DNA from: an uncultured Clostridia bacterium
GTDB taxonomy: Bacteria > Bacillota > Clostridia > HGM11327
Assembly: GCA_905210525.1 (NCBI GenBank)
Contig: CAJLXE010000068.1
Location: 1 to 7,811, forward strand
Length of the DNA: 7,811 nt
Direction: 5' to 3'
The position numbers and the translations under genes are program-made. The notes below the pieces were generated by a model, which saw nothing but the letters and a program-made list of their open reading frames with translations, was not told the DNA's origin and ran no database searches. Positions within the stretch are counted from its first letter, which is position 1, and each line of letters starts with the position of its first letter. Positions 1-5,975 of the stretch are shown one piece after another.

Positions 1-45
1 CGGCATATCTGAGTCGCTTCCCATTACAATTCCTACCTGTGCCAT
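1..45 (-). CDS. purE: PurE, N5-carboxyaminoimidazole ribonucleotide mutase (5' end only)
   Basis: Only the first 15 codons are inside the window, reading MAQVGIVMGSDSDMP. The stretch VGIVMGSDSD is the highly conserved N-terminal strand and loop of PurE, which holds the phosphate and substrate binding serine-aspartate motif. In the known pathway PurE moves the carboxylate of N5-CAIR to C4 to give CAIR in de novo purine synthesis, in the cytoplasm. The start is set by a perfect AGGAGG at 54-59, 8 nt before the ATG. The gene is the last in this minus-strand array and has its own promoter-like elements upstream, so it probably heads a purine operon beyond the window. The start codon lies in the 3' arm of a 12-bp perfect hairpin (see 41-73). 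The family assignment rests on a short but very distinctive peptide. Confidence 0.88.
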   Translation of the reverse strand, partial: MAQVGIVMGSDSDMP

Positions 46-73
46 TTTTAATTCCTCCTGCATTAAAAATGGC
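41..73 (-). promoter_or_regulatory. Hairpin displaying the purE Shine-Dalgarno in its loop
   Basis: Two perfect 12-bp arms (GCCATTTTTAAT at 62-73 on the minus strand and its complement at 41-52) enclose a 9-nt loop GCAGGAGGA at 53-61. In the mRNA the whole AGGAGG would sit in the loop, and the AUG of purE (43-45) would be paired in the 3' arm. The stem is A/U-rich with three G/C pairs at its base. The pairing is seen directly. A role in translation control is inference. Confidence 0.6.
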
Positions 74-89
74 GCGTTTCCATGTATTT

Positions 90-98
90 ATTATACCA
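90..98 (-). promoter_or_regulatory. Extended -10 element upstream of purE (P2)
   Basis: The minus strand reads TGGTATAAT: a perfect TATAAT at 90-95 with the TGn extension at 96-98. No good -35 stands 16-18 nt upstream. Transcription would start near 83, giving a leader of about 38 nt that still contains the whole 41-73 hairpin. It is close to and downstream of P1, so the two could be alternative or tandem promoters. Confidence 0.5.
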
Positions 99-112
99 TA
101 AAAGCGCAAAAA

Positions 113-140
113 AGTATAGTACTTGAACCGGCACAGTCAA
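113..140 (-). promoter_or_regulatory. Sigma-A-like promoter of purE (P1)
   Basis: The minus strand carries TTGACT (135-140) and TATACT (113-118) separated by 16 nt, each one or two bases from the sigma-A consensus. The predicted start is near 106, about 61 nt upstream of the purE ATG. I see no purine riboswitch fold in so short a leader, and no convincing PurR box (CCGAAC type) was found upstream. Confidence 0.6.
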
Positions 141-144
141 TAGC

Positions 145-178
145 TAAAAAATAAAAATACCGGATTTTTCAAAAAATC
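145..178 (-). terminator. Weak candidate terminator after the Gfo/Idh gene
   Basis: The minus strand has GATTTTT-TG-AAAAATC (163-178), usable as a 6-bp stem with a 4-nt loop, followed after CCGG by a T-rich run. The stem is almost all A/T, so it would be a poor intrinsic terminator. It is the only candidate between the oxidoreductase stop and the purE promoter. Confidence 0.25.
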
Positions 179-257
179 AAACGAAACATGGAAAGTAAAC
201 GTTCAATGCCTATACGTAACATTTTCGGGTTTGGCAGGTACACAATAACTCCCCCCA

Positions 258-1256
258 TTACACATTATCGGACGGATAAATTATGCCCGTTTTCATTCTG
301 ACTTCATACATTATACGGCTTGTTTTAACGGAAAGTTCCGAGCAATATTCATAATATTCCTTTGTTTTGTGCGGTTCGGTTATAAATTCAAACAGCGCAT
401 CCGCCTCATGACTCATCAGATGCGGTTTGTCTTCACCCTCATGCAGTACGGTTGCATTTCCGTTTTTATCGTATATCTTTATGCCGTGCAGCTGCGAAAT
501 CGAATCCACAGTAACGGAACCGTTATCACCTATAAACTCGCTCGGTACACGGCCCTGACACAGCTTTGAATAGTTCAGATTAATTATTTTATCGCTGTAT
601 TTCATCGTTATACTGCCCGAACCGTCAACACCCGTATTCAGCAACACAGACTCGGCATCGAGCATCTGAGGCTCTCCGAAATAATAAATAGCCGGATATA
701 CACAGTAAACTCCGAGGTCAAGCAAAGCTCCCGTTTCACATTCCGGATTAAATATATTGGGCAATTCTCCCCGCATCAGAGCATCATAGCGCGACGACCG
801 CTGACAGAAGTTCAGGTTCACAAAGCGTATCCTGCCTATATTTTCAATCGCATCATGCAGTATTTTCCTTGCCGGCAAATGCATAAACATCATCGCCTCC
901 ATAAAAACAAGACCGTTTTTATGCGCAAGCTTATGCAATTCTTCAACCTGCTCCGGATGCGCGGAAACCGATTTCTCACATATTATATGCTTACCTCTTT
1001 CAAGTAAAAAACGGCACTGCTCATAATGCGCCGAATTCGGCGAAGCAACATAAACCGCATCTGCATCACTGCGCGCAAGCTCCGATAAATCGGTATAAAC
1101 AGGCAGATTTCCGTGCTTTGCCGAAAAGGCATTTCCCTTTCCTTCACTTCTCGAATAAACTGCCGAATGTATAAGTTTTCCCGATATTCCCGCACCTGCA
1201 ATAAACTGCTCCGTAATATTGCTTGTTCCTATCGTGGCAAATTTTATCTGTTTCAT
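258..1256 (-). CDS. Gfo/Idh/MocA family NAD(P)-dependent oxidoreductase
   Basis: A 332-residue protein of the usual length for this family. Residues 1-120 form the Rossmann domain: FATIGTSNIT near 6-15 is the dinucleotide loop (a variant of GxGxxG), YVASPNSAHY (69-78) is a family signature, and CEKS (93-96) holds the conserved lysine K95. The C-terminal substrate domain includes SSRYDALMRGELPNIFNPE near 154-172 and GALLDLGVY (176-184). Members oxidise or reduce sugars, polyols and their derivatives in the cytoplasm; the substrate cannot be read from sequence. The usual EKP motif is EKS here. The start follows AAAGGG at 1266-1271 with 9-nt spacing. It lies 26 nt behind an aldo/keto reductase, so the two are probably co-transcribed and may act on related carbonyl or polyol substrates, which is inference. 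Confidence 0.9.
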   Translation of the reverse strand: MKQIKFATIGTSNITEQFIAGAGISGKLIHSAVYSRSEGKGNAFSAKHGNLPVYTDLSELARSDADAVYVASPNSAHYEQCRFLLERGKHIICEKSVSAHPEQVEELHKLAHKNGLVFMEAMMFMHLPARKILHDAIENIGRIRFVNLNFCQRSSRYDALMRGELPNIFNPECETGALLDLGVYCVYPAIYYFGEPQMLDAESVLLNTGVDGSGSITMKYSDKIINLNYSKLCQGRVPSEFIGDNGSVTVDSISQLHGIKIYDKNGNATVLHEGEDKPHLMSHEADALFEFITEPHKTKEYYEYCSELSVKTSRIMYEVRMKTGIIYPSDNV

Positions 1257-1282
1257 ATATAATCACCCTTTCATTAACGCGC

Positions 1283-2140
1283 TCAGAACGGAGGATTGTC
1301 CGGATCCGCCACCATGCGTCCCAAAAATTTAAGTTCATCAAGAACCGCCATATCATCATCGTCAAGCTCAAACGAAAATACGCCCGAATTTTCACGTATA
1401 TGTCCGGCAGACGACGCCTTCGGAAGCGGCAAGTACCCCATTTGCAGACTCCATCTTATACAAACCTGCGAATCACTGCAACCGTGCTTCCTTTTTATTT
1501 TTTCCATCTGCTCCGTACCGAAAATATTCCCTCTCGTAAGAGGCGAATATGCTTCTGCTATCATTCCGTACTTCCGCGAAAATTCAACCGCGCCGTCTTG
1601 CCTGCACTGCGGACTTAATTCAAGCTGATTCACCATAGGCAGTATTTTTGCGCTGTCTATAAGCGGTCGCAAATGATGTTCAAGAAAATTCGATACGCCT
1701 ATCGCACGTATGTATCCGTCACCGTAAAGCGTCTCAAACGCCCGCCACGTATCACTGTTCAGTTGTTCGTAATCATCCATATGCTTCAACGAACGAGGCC
1801 AGTGTATAAGATAAAGGTCAAGATACTCAATATCCAGAAAAGACAACGTCTTGCGGAAAGCCCTTATCGTTTCATCATACCCCTTACTGCTGTTCCACAG
1901 CTTGCTCGTTATGAACAGTTCCTCGCGTTTTAACCCGCATTCTTTTATTGCCGCACCTACGCTCTTTTCATTTCTGTAAGCCGTTGCCGTATCTATGTGC
2001 CTGTATCCCACATCTATCGCGGTCTTTACGGAGTCTGTACATTCGCTTTCAAGAAGCTTCCACGTTCCGAATCCCACGCACGGTATTTTAACCCCGTTTG
2101 AAAGCGTATAACAATCCTTTATCGAATTAATCTTGTCCAT
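1283..2140 (-). CDS. Aldo/keto reductase
   Basis: A 285-residue single-domain (TIM barrel) NADPH-dependent carbonyl reductase of typical family length. The catalytic tetrad is complete: D50 (RHIDTA), Y55, K80 (TSKLW) and H113 (LIHWP). Other family marks are GFGTW (23-27), AIGVSNF (146-152), NQLELSP (171-177), AYSPL (197-201) and the cofactor phosphate loop LPKASS (239-244). The closest recognisable group is the 2,5-diketo-gluconate reductase / glyoxal reductase-like subfamily, but the true substrate is unknown. The ATG is preceded by AAAGGA at 2152-2157, with a rather long 11-nt spacing. The gene is first of a likely two-gene unit with the Gfo/Idh oxidoreductase. A hairpin at 2169-2192 separates it from the upstream gene, and I found no clear promoter in that short gap. 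Confidence 0.93.
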   Translation of the reverse strand: MDKINSIKDCYTLSNGVKIPCVGFGTWKLLESECTDSVKTAIDVGYRHIDTATAYRNEKSVGAAIKECGLKREELFITSKLWNSSKGYDETIRAFRKTLSFLDIEYLDLYLIHWPRSLKHMDDYEQLNSDTWRAFETLYGDGYIRAIGVSNFLEHHLRPLIDSAKILPMVNQLELSPQCRQDGAVEFSRKYGMIAEAYSPLTRGNIFGTEQMEKIKRKHGCSDSQVCIRWSLQMGYLPLPKASSAGHIRENSGVFSFELDDDDMAVLDELKFLGRMVADPDNPPF

Positions 2141-2159
2141 AAATCGGTGTTTCCTTTCC

Positions 2160-2192
2160 CGAATAAATAAACAGCGAATGACTCCGCTGTTT
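2160..2192 (-). terminator. Probable intrinsic terminator after the small membrane protein gene
   Basis: The minus strand has AAACAGCG (2185-2192) and CGCTGTTT (2169-2176), perfect 8-bp arms with an 8-nt loop that can gain one G-U pair. TTTATTTATTC follows. It starts 12 nt after the stop of the four-helix membrane protein. The T-tract is broken by A residues, so termination may be partial, allowing read-through into the aldo/keto reductase. Confidence 0.55.
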
Positions 2193-2204
2193 GTTCCGAA
2201 TTAT

Positions 2205-2711
2205 TCACTTTATAATTTCCGTAAGGTTCCATATTGCGGAACTCGGTATGAGAATAAACCACGGTGTATACAATACCGCCATAATCCACGAGGCAACCAC
2301 AGAAGGCGTCTTGTCTGACATAAGATATCTCGCTCTGCGCCTTATCTGCGACGAAATCACAAAAAAGCTTATGATTACCGGGATCATGTAAACAATTACC
2401 GTCAAAGGGCTGTCCCATATAACGAGCGAGGAAAGATTGTTGCCGTTCGCAACGCACATTCTCATAATAAATTCTATTATCAACAGCAACACGCAGCTCA
2501 GAAAATTACACAAAAATATTGTCAGCCATGTTTTAAACACAGACCTGTTCTTATCTTTCTTTTCCACTTTTTCCGAATCCGCACTGTTTGAAAAAATAAA
2601 TTTCCACGCAACCAAAGCCCCTACAAACGGACTTATTATCAACCACAATATAGCCGGACTCAATATCATTTTCATCCATAAAGGCAATACAACACCCATA
2701 TAAATTACCAT
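2205..2711 (-). CDS. Unknown four-helix membrane protein
   Basis: I do not recognise a family. The 168-residue product has four hydrophobic segments near 15-40, 60-86, 103-121 and 136-158. The loop between segments 1 and 2 (about 45-60) is rich in Lys, Glu and Asp, and the loop after segment 3 holds QIRRRAR (122-128). By the positive-inside rule both loops would be cytoplasmic and both termini outside. A second ATG at 2699 (codon 5) may be the true start: it lines up with the manA start when the two leaders are aligned, and a TAG stands in frame 6 nt before the first ATG. The gene begins 47 nt after the rhomboid protease gene and ends just before a terminator, so it is probably the last gene of a manA-rhomboid operon. 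A functional link to the rhomboid is possible but unproven. Confidence 0.75.
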   Translation of the reverse strand: MVIYMGVVLPLWMKMILSPAILWLIISPFVGALVAWKFIFSNSADSEKVEKKDKNRSVFKTWLTIFLCNFLSCVLLLIIEFIMRMCVANGNNLSSLVIWDSPLTVIVYMIPVIISFFVISSQIRRRARYLMSDKTPSVVASWIMAVLYTPWFILIPSSAIWNLTEIIK

Positions 2712-2740
2712 GCCCTATATTTCAAAGGCTTCCTTTCTCT
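2697..2740 (-). promoter_or_regulatory. Leader element shared with manA (copy A)
   Basis: The minus strand carries AGAAAGGA (2731-2738), then CCTTTGAAA and a GGGC/GGT segment ending in TATATG. It aligns closely with the manA leader at 4470-4514. CCTTT can pair with the AAAGG before it (loop AAG), or GCCTT can pair with AGGGC after it. The strong Shine-Dalgarno is not correctly spaced for the gene's ATG; instead it precedes a short frame TTG AAA TAT AGG GCA TGG TAA (2725-2705). Whether that frame is translated is unknown. Confidence 0.4.
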
Positions 2741-2758
2741 GTTGCAAAGTTTTCCCGT

Positions 2759-3475
2759 TTACCACAGAACTCTTCTGAGTACCGGACAGCAGGTAAACAA
2801 AAACAATATCACAAGCCCCCATGCGACTCTTTTGGACACCGCAACCTTCTCTCCGAACAGGCCTACCATGTTTGCCGCAAGAAATCCGCCCAAAAATCCG
2901 CCTATATGACCGAAGTTATCTATTCCCGACTGCGCAAAGCCCAAAAACAAATTCAATCCCAGCACAACAAACAGGTTCCATCCGAAAATGCGCCTGAAAA
3001 GATCTCTGTATTTCGTTCTGAAATAAAACATACAACCTATAAGTCCGAATATCGCTCCCGACGCGCCTGCCGAAGCTGATGGGCTGAGCAAATAACTCAG
3101 CAAAGACCCCATAAGTCCCGAAATAAAATATATAACTATAAACCTTGTTCTTCCGAACAGTCTTTCAACCAGCGGTCCGTATATATATATGGCATAGCAG
3201 TTACAAAGTAAATGCACCACGCCCACGTGCAAAAACATACACGTTATAAGCCGCCAGTACTGCCCTATATCTATCAGTTCATTTACCTTTGCGCCGAACC
3301 AATACAGCTGCACGCTTTGGCTCCAGCCTTTCGCATAACCCACCGCCGTCATTATCACGTAAACCAACAGGTTTATGGCTATCATCGTATAAGTAACGAC
3401 AGGTTTTTTCATGTTGAACCGAGGTCTTGCAGTCTCGTATTCCGGACTGCCGTATTGGTAATTGTATTCGCTCAT
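2759..3475 (-). CDS. Rhomboid family intramembrane serine protease
   Basis: A 238-residue membrane protein with the catalytic dyad of rhomboids: S139 in GASGAIFGLIG (137-147) and H190 in DNFGHIGGFLGG (186-197). The oxyanion-side H88 and N92 (HLLCN) and the WRLITCMFLH motif (74-83) are also present. It has a Tyr-rich cytoplasmic tail (1-25), about six core helices, and a further hydrophobic segment near 214-230 ending in basic residues, which fits a 6+1 layout. Rhomboids cleave transmembrane helices of substrate proteins within the membrane; the substrate here is unknown. The start is 10 nt after the manA stop and no Shine-Dalgarno precedes it (only A/T between TGA and ATG), so it is probably translated by coupling to manA. 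Confidence 0.92.
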   Translation of the reverse strand: MSEYNYQYGSPEYETARPRFNMKKPVVTYTMIAINLLVYVIMTAVGYAKGWSQSVQLYWFGAKVNELIDIGQYWRLITCMFLHVGVVHLLCNCYAIYIYGPLVERLFGRTRFIVIYFISGLMGSLLSYLLSPSASAGASGAIFGLIGCMFYFRTKYRDLFRRIFGWNLFVVLGLNLFLGFAQSGIDNFGHIGGFLGGFLAANMVGLFGEKVAVSKRVAWGLVILFLFTCCPVLRRVLW

Positions 3476-3485
3476 AATTTAATTA

Positions 3486-4472
3486 TCAATAAAAATTAGC
3501 CGGCGGTTTTACCGATGAATAAAGCAACGTACAGCTGCCCACAACCGTATATACCTTAAGGCACGCCGGTATCAGTACCGATTCTCCTTCTTTCAATTCT
3601 GCGCTTACCGAATTTCCCTTTACCGTTGCGCTTCCCTTTATGCACGTAAGTATAGCAAAATTCTTATTGTTCTTGCACATATAAACATCGTTCACAACAA
3701 GCTCATCAAGCGTAAATTCCGGACACTTTGCCAATCTTCTCCACGCGAAACCCGTCCTCTGAACAAACTCCGGTCTTTCAAGATACTGCACTCCGCCCTC
3801 GTAATTTATCGCTCCGAGCGCCTTTTCAACATCCAGCCTGCGCTCGTTTCCGTTTGAATCCTTTCTGCCGTAATCATAAATACGGTATGTAGTGTCGCTT
3901 GACTGCTGCAATTCAAACAAAAGCATACCTGCACACGCCGCATGAACGCTCCCCGCTCTTATCATTATAATATCGCCGGTTTTAACGGGCGAAAATTCAA
4001 GGCAGTCCTCAACTTTTCCATCGCGTATCGCATCTGCGAATACATCTCTCGTAACGCCCTTTTTAAGACCCGATACCATTCTTGCAGTATCCTCTGCGTA
4101 AAGAACATACCACATCTCATTTTTTTCTTCTTCACCCTCAAGCTTATTTTCTTTTATATAGCTTGCTGTCGGATGAACCTGAACCGACAAGTCCGAATTT
4201 ACATCGAGAAGCTTAAGAAGAAGCGGAAATGCTCCGTTATCAAGCTTTATATGACCCGTTATCGCTGTTTTATACGTCTCAAGCAGTCTGCCGAACGTCA
4301 TTCCCTGAAGCGGTCCGTTTGCAACCGTACCCATGCCGTCTTCACGGCACGTTATTTCCCATGCCTCGCCTATGTCTGTGCCGGGGATTTCCCTTGCGTA
4401 CACCTCGTTAAGCTTGGTTCCGCCCCATATTTTTGATTTGTAAACCGGATTGAACTTTACAGGATAAAGCAT
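3486..4472 (-). CDS. manA: Mannose-6-phosphate isomerase, class I
   Basis: A 328-residue protein, the usual length of the short Firmicute type I phosphomannose isomerase. It interconverts fructose-6-phosphate and mannose-6-phosphate in the cytoplasm, feeding mannose catabolism or GDP-mannose and glycan synthesis. The zinc site is visible: Q98 and H100 in SVQVHP, E119 in KNEMWYV and H177 in GSVHA. The active-site segment ELQQSSDTTYRIYDYGR (187-203) supplies the conserved arginine R197. The N-terminus (MLYPVKFNPVYKSKIWGG) matches the family start, and a TAA lies in frame two codons upstream of the ATG, fixing the start. The nearest Shine-Dalgarno-like AAAGG (4485-4489) is 12 nt away and lies in a hairpin arm; a stronger AGAAAGGA is 34 nt away. 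It heads a likely operon with the rhomboid gene. Confidence 0.94.
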   Translation of the reverse strand: MLYPVKFNPVYKSKIWGGTKLNEVYAREIPGTDIGEAWEITCREDGMGTVANGPLQGMTFGRLLETYKTAITGHIKLDNGAFPLLLKLLDVNSDLSVQVHPTASYIKENKLEGEEEKNEMWYVLYAEDTARMVSGLKKGVTRDVFADAIRDGKVEDCLEFSPVKTGDIIMIRAGSVHAACAGMLLFELQQSSDTTYRIYDYGRKDSNGNERRLDVEKALGAINYEGGVQYLERPEFVQRTGFAWRRLAKCPEFTLDELVVNDVYMCKNNKNFAILTCIKGSATVKGNSVSAELKEGESVLIPACLKVYTVVGSCTLLYSSVKPPANFY

Positions 4473-4514
4473 ATATTAACCGTGCCTTTGGATTTTTCAA
4501 AGGCAATCCTTTCT
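4470..4514 (-). promoter_or_regulatory. manA translation-initiation hairpin and leader element (copy B)
   Basis: The minus strand has AGAAAGGA (4507-4514), then GCCTTTG (4498-4504), a 7-nt loop and CAAAGGC (4484-4490), and finally ATATATG of manA. The two 7-nt arms are perfectly complementary. CCTTT can instead pair with the upstream AAAGG across an ATTG loop, so two exclusive folds exist, each hiding a different Shine-Dalgarno-like AAAGG. The same arrangement stands before the small membrane protein gene at 2697-2740. Confidence 0.5.
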
Positions 4515-4523
4515 TAAATGTTA

Positions 4524-4587
4524 TGCGGCTTCAAGTCTCTGAATGCCTGAAATCCGCAGAACAAACATACAATATTTTCTTATTGTA
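4524..4587 (-). promoter_or_regulatory. Two further hairpins in the manA leader
   Basis: In RNA order: TACAATA (4581-4587) pairs perfectly with TATTGTA (4568-4574) across AGAAAA. Next, TGCGG (4554-4558) pairs with CCGCA (4524-4528), and the stem can continue as TTCA with TGAA past a small bulge. Together with the 4484-4504 hairpin this gives three successive stems in a leader of about 130 nt. I could not match it to a riboswitch class I know. Confidence 0.4.
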
Positions 4588-4609
4588 AGTTTATCACAAT
4601 TATTTTGAA

Positions 4610-4638
4610 AATATATGAATACACATATAAATTTACAA
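4610..4638 (-). promoter_or_regulatory. Candidate manA promoter
   Basis: The minus strand has TTGTAA (4633-4638) and TATATT (4610-4615) with a 17-nt spacer, matching 4/6 and 5/6 of the sigma-A consensus. Transcription would begin near 4603. The DNA here is very AT-rich, so chance matches are common and the call is tentative. Confidence 0.4.
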
Positions 4639-4669
4639 AAATTTAATACATTTCATGTAAATTTATATG
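4624..4669. repeat. 13-bp perfect inverted repeat at the manA promoter
   Basis: CATATAAATTTAC (4624-4636) and GTAAATTTATATG (4657-4669) are exact complements separated by 20 nt. The arm nearer manA overlaps the candidate -35 box at 4633-4638. A smaller TACAT-GAA-ATGTA palindrome is nested beside the other arm. This layout fits an operator, though the sequence is A/T-rich. Confidence 0.5.
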
Positions 4670-4678
4670 CAAATACAC

Positions 4679-4735
4679 AAAAACAAATACAACAAACCGT
4701 CTGAACCGGATGTCTTTTCGACAGCGGCAGACGGT
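4679..4735 (-). terminator. Intrinsic terminator of the aminotransferase gene
   Basis: Starting 36 nt after the stop, the minus strand has ACCGTCTG (4728-4735) and CAGACGGT (4696-4703) as perfect 8-bp arms. Inside, CCG/CGG and TGTC/GACA continue the stem to a GAAAA loop with small bulges. A T-rich tail (TTTGTTG then TATTTGTTTTT) follows. The G/C content and tail make this the clearest terminator in the window. Confidence 0.8.
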
Positions 4736-4771
4736 CTGATCCGTATATAAAATTCGCCTGTTAAAATTATA

Positions 4772-5965
4772 TCAATTAAGCTTTTTCACAAATGAAGCGA
4801 TTCCCTCAAGGCCCTTTTTTATGTTTTCTTTCGATGTCGCATAAGAAAGTCTTACGTAATCGTCGCATCCGAACGCAATACCCGGCACAACCGCCACATT
4901 GTCTTCTTCAAGAAGAGCTTCCGCAAAAGCCATTGAGCCGTCTATTTCCTTACCGTTTATTTTCTTGCCCTTAAGCTTTGATATATCCACCATAATATAA
5001 AACGCTCCGTGAGGCGTATTACACGAAATTCCGTCAATGCTGTTTATGAGCTTTACAATAAGATTTCTTCTCTCTTCGAACTCTCCGCGCATCGCTTCCA
5101 TAAATTCTTTCTCGTGACGCAGCGCAACAACGCTCGCATACTGCGCAATAGAATTCGGATTTGACGTTGCATGAGACTGGAAGCTCGACATAGCCTTTAT
5201 TACATATTCCGGCGCCGCCGCATAGCCTATTCGCCAGCCCGTCATGGCAAATGCCTTTGACATTCCGTTTATAAGAATTGTATTTGCCTTCACCTCGGGA
5301 GAAATTTGAGCTACACTGAAATGCTGTGTACCGTCGTAAACAAGCTCCTCATAGATCTCATCCGAAACTATTGTTATATTATGCTTCAAAGCGACGTCAG
5401 CCAATGCCGCAAGCTCATCCTTTGTATATACGGAACCGTTCGGATTATTCGGGCTGTTTATAACAACCGCCTTTGTTTTCGGCGTTACAGCCTTTTCAAA
5501 CTCCTCTGCGGTCATTTTGAAATCCGAGTCTGCCGTATCCACGAATACCGGTATTCCGCCCGAAAATCTGACCATCTCCGGATAACTGAGCCAATACGGC
5601 GACGGTATTATAACCTCGTCTCCGGGATTAAGCAACACCCTGAATGCATTGTACAGCGAATGCTTTGCACCGTTGGAAACTATTATCTCAGATGGATTAT
5701 AATCAAGTCCGTTATCTCTTTTCAGTTTTTCGCAAATTGCTTTCTTGAGTTCCGCCGTACCGGATGCAGGCGTATATTTGGTTATTCCCTTATGTATCGC
5801 TTCAATAGCCGCGTCTTTAATAAAATCAGGAGTATCAAAATCAGGTTCTCCTGCTCCGAATGCAATCACATTTCTGCCTTCACTCTTAAGTTTTGCTGCC
5901 TTCGCGTTTATCACAAGAGTAAGCGAAGGAGCCAAATTGCTTAAACTGTCATTTAGATGTATCAT
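4772..5965 (-). CDS. aspB: Class I PLP-dependent aminotransferase, aspartate aminotransferase type
   Basis: A 397-residue fold-type I aminotransferase of the Bacillus/Thermus AspB (subgroup I-beta) type. K237 in NGMSKAFAMTGWRIGY (233-248) forms the internal aldimine. N174 in SPNNPNG (171-177), D202 and Y205 in SDEIYEE contact PLP, and R373 in VRLSY binds the substrate carboxylate. SNGAKHSLYNAF (97-108) forms the phosphate-side loop. The likely reaction is aspartate plus 2-oxoglutarate to oxaloacetate plus glutamate, although relatives include prephenate and broad-specificity aminotransferases, so the symbol is less certain than the family. The N-terminus (MIHLNDSLSNLAPSLTLVINAKA) is complete. 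The Shine-Dalgarno-like AAGGA is distant (about 13 nt) and within a small hairpin. It appears monocistronic, with its own promoter and terminator. Confidence 0.9.
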   Translation of the reverse strand: MIHLNDSLSNLAPSLTLVINAKAAKLKSEGRNVIAFGAGEPDFDTPDFIKDAAIEAIHKGITKYTPASGTAELKKAICEKLKRDNGLDYNPSEIIVSNGAKHSLYNAFRVLLNPGDEVIIPSPYWLSYPEMVRFSGGIPVFVDTADSDFKMTAEEFEKAVTPKTKAVVINSPNNPNGSVYTKDELAALADVALKHNITIVSDEIYEELVYDGTQHFSVAQISPEVKANTILINGMSKAFAMTGWRIGYAAAPEYVIKAMSSFQSHATSNPNSIAQYASVVALRHEKEFMEAMRGEFEERRNLIVKLINSIDGISCNTPHGAFYIMVDISKLKGKKINGKEIDGSMAFAEALLEEDNVAVVPGIAFGCDDYVRLSYATSKENIKKGLEGIASFVKKLN

Positions 5966-5975
5966 TTTTTCGGCA

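Noticed and set aside
46..120. Purine riboswitch in the purE leader
   Set aside because: The predicted leaders are about 38-61 nt, and the conserved three-way junction bases are absent.
180..215. Possible PurR box upstream of purE
   Set aside because: TTGAACGTT and TTTCGTTT are only partly like the CCGAAC half-site, and spacing and orientation do not fit.
1223..1618. Plus-strand open frames opposite the aldo/keto reductase
   Set aside because: No domain, no sensible ribosome binding context, and antisense to a gene with a full catalytic tetrad.
2119..2457. 112-codon open frame on the minus strand overlapping the small membrane protein gene and the aldo/keto reductase start
   Set aside because: It overlaps the four-helix protein in another frame, has no recognisable domain and resembles a shadow reading; the membrane protein frame has coherent helices and follows the operon.
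3942..4436. 164-codon plus-strand open frame opposite manA
   Set aside because: It lies wholly antisense to a well-supported manA gene with its metal-site residues intact; composition is that of a shadow frame.
5306..5944. 212-codon plus-strand open frame opposite the aminotransferase
   Set aside because: It is antisense to a complete aminotransferase and rich in Cys, Arg and Tyr, as expected for the complement of a coding strand.
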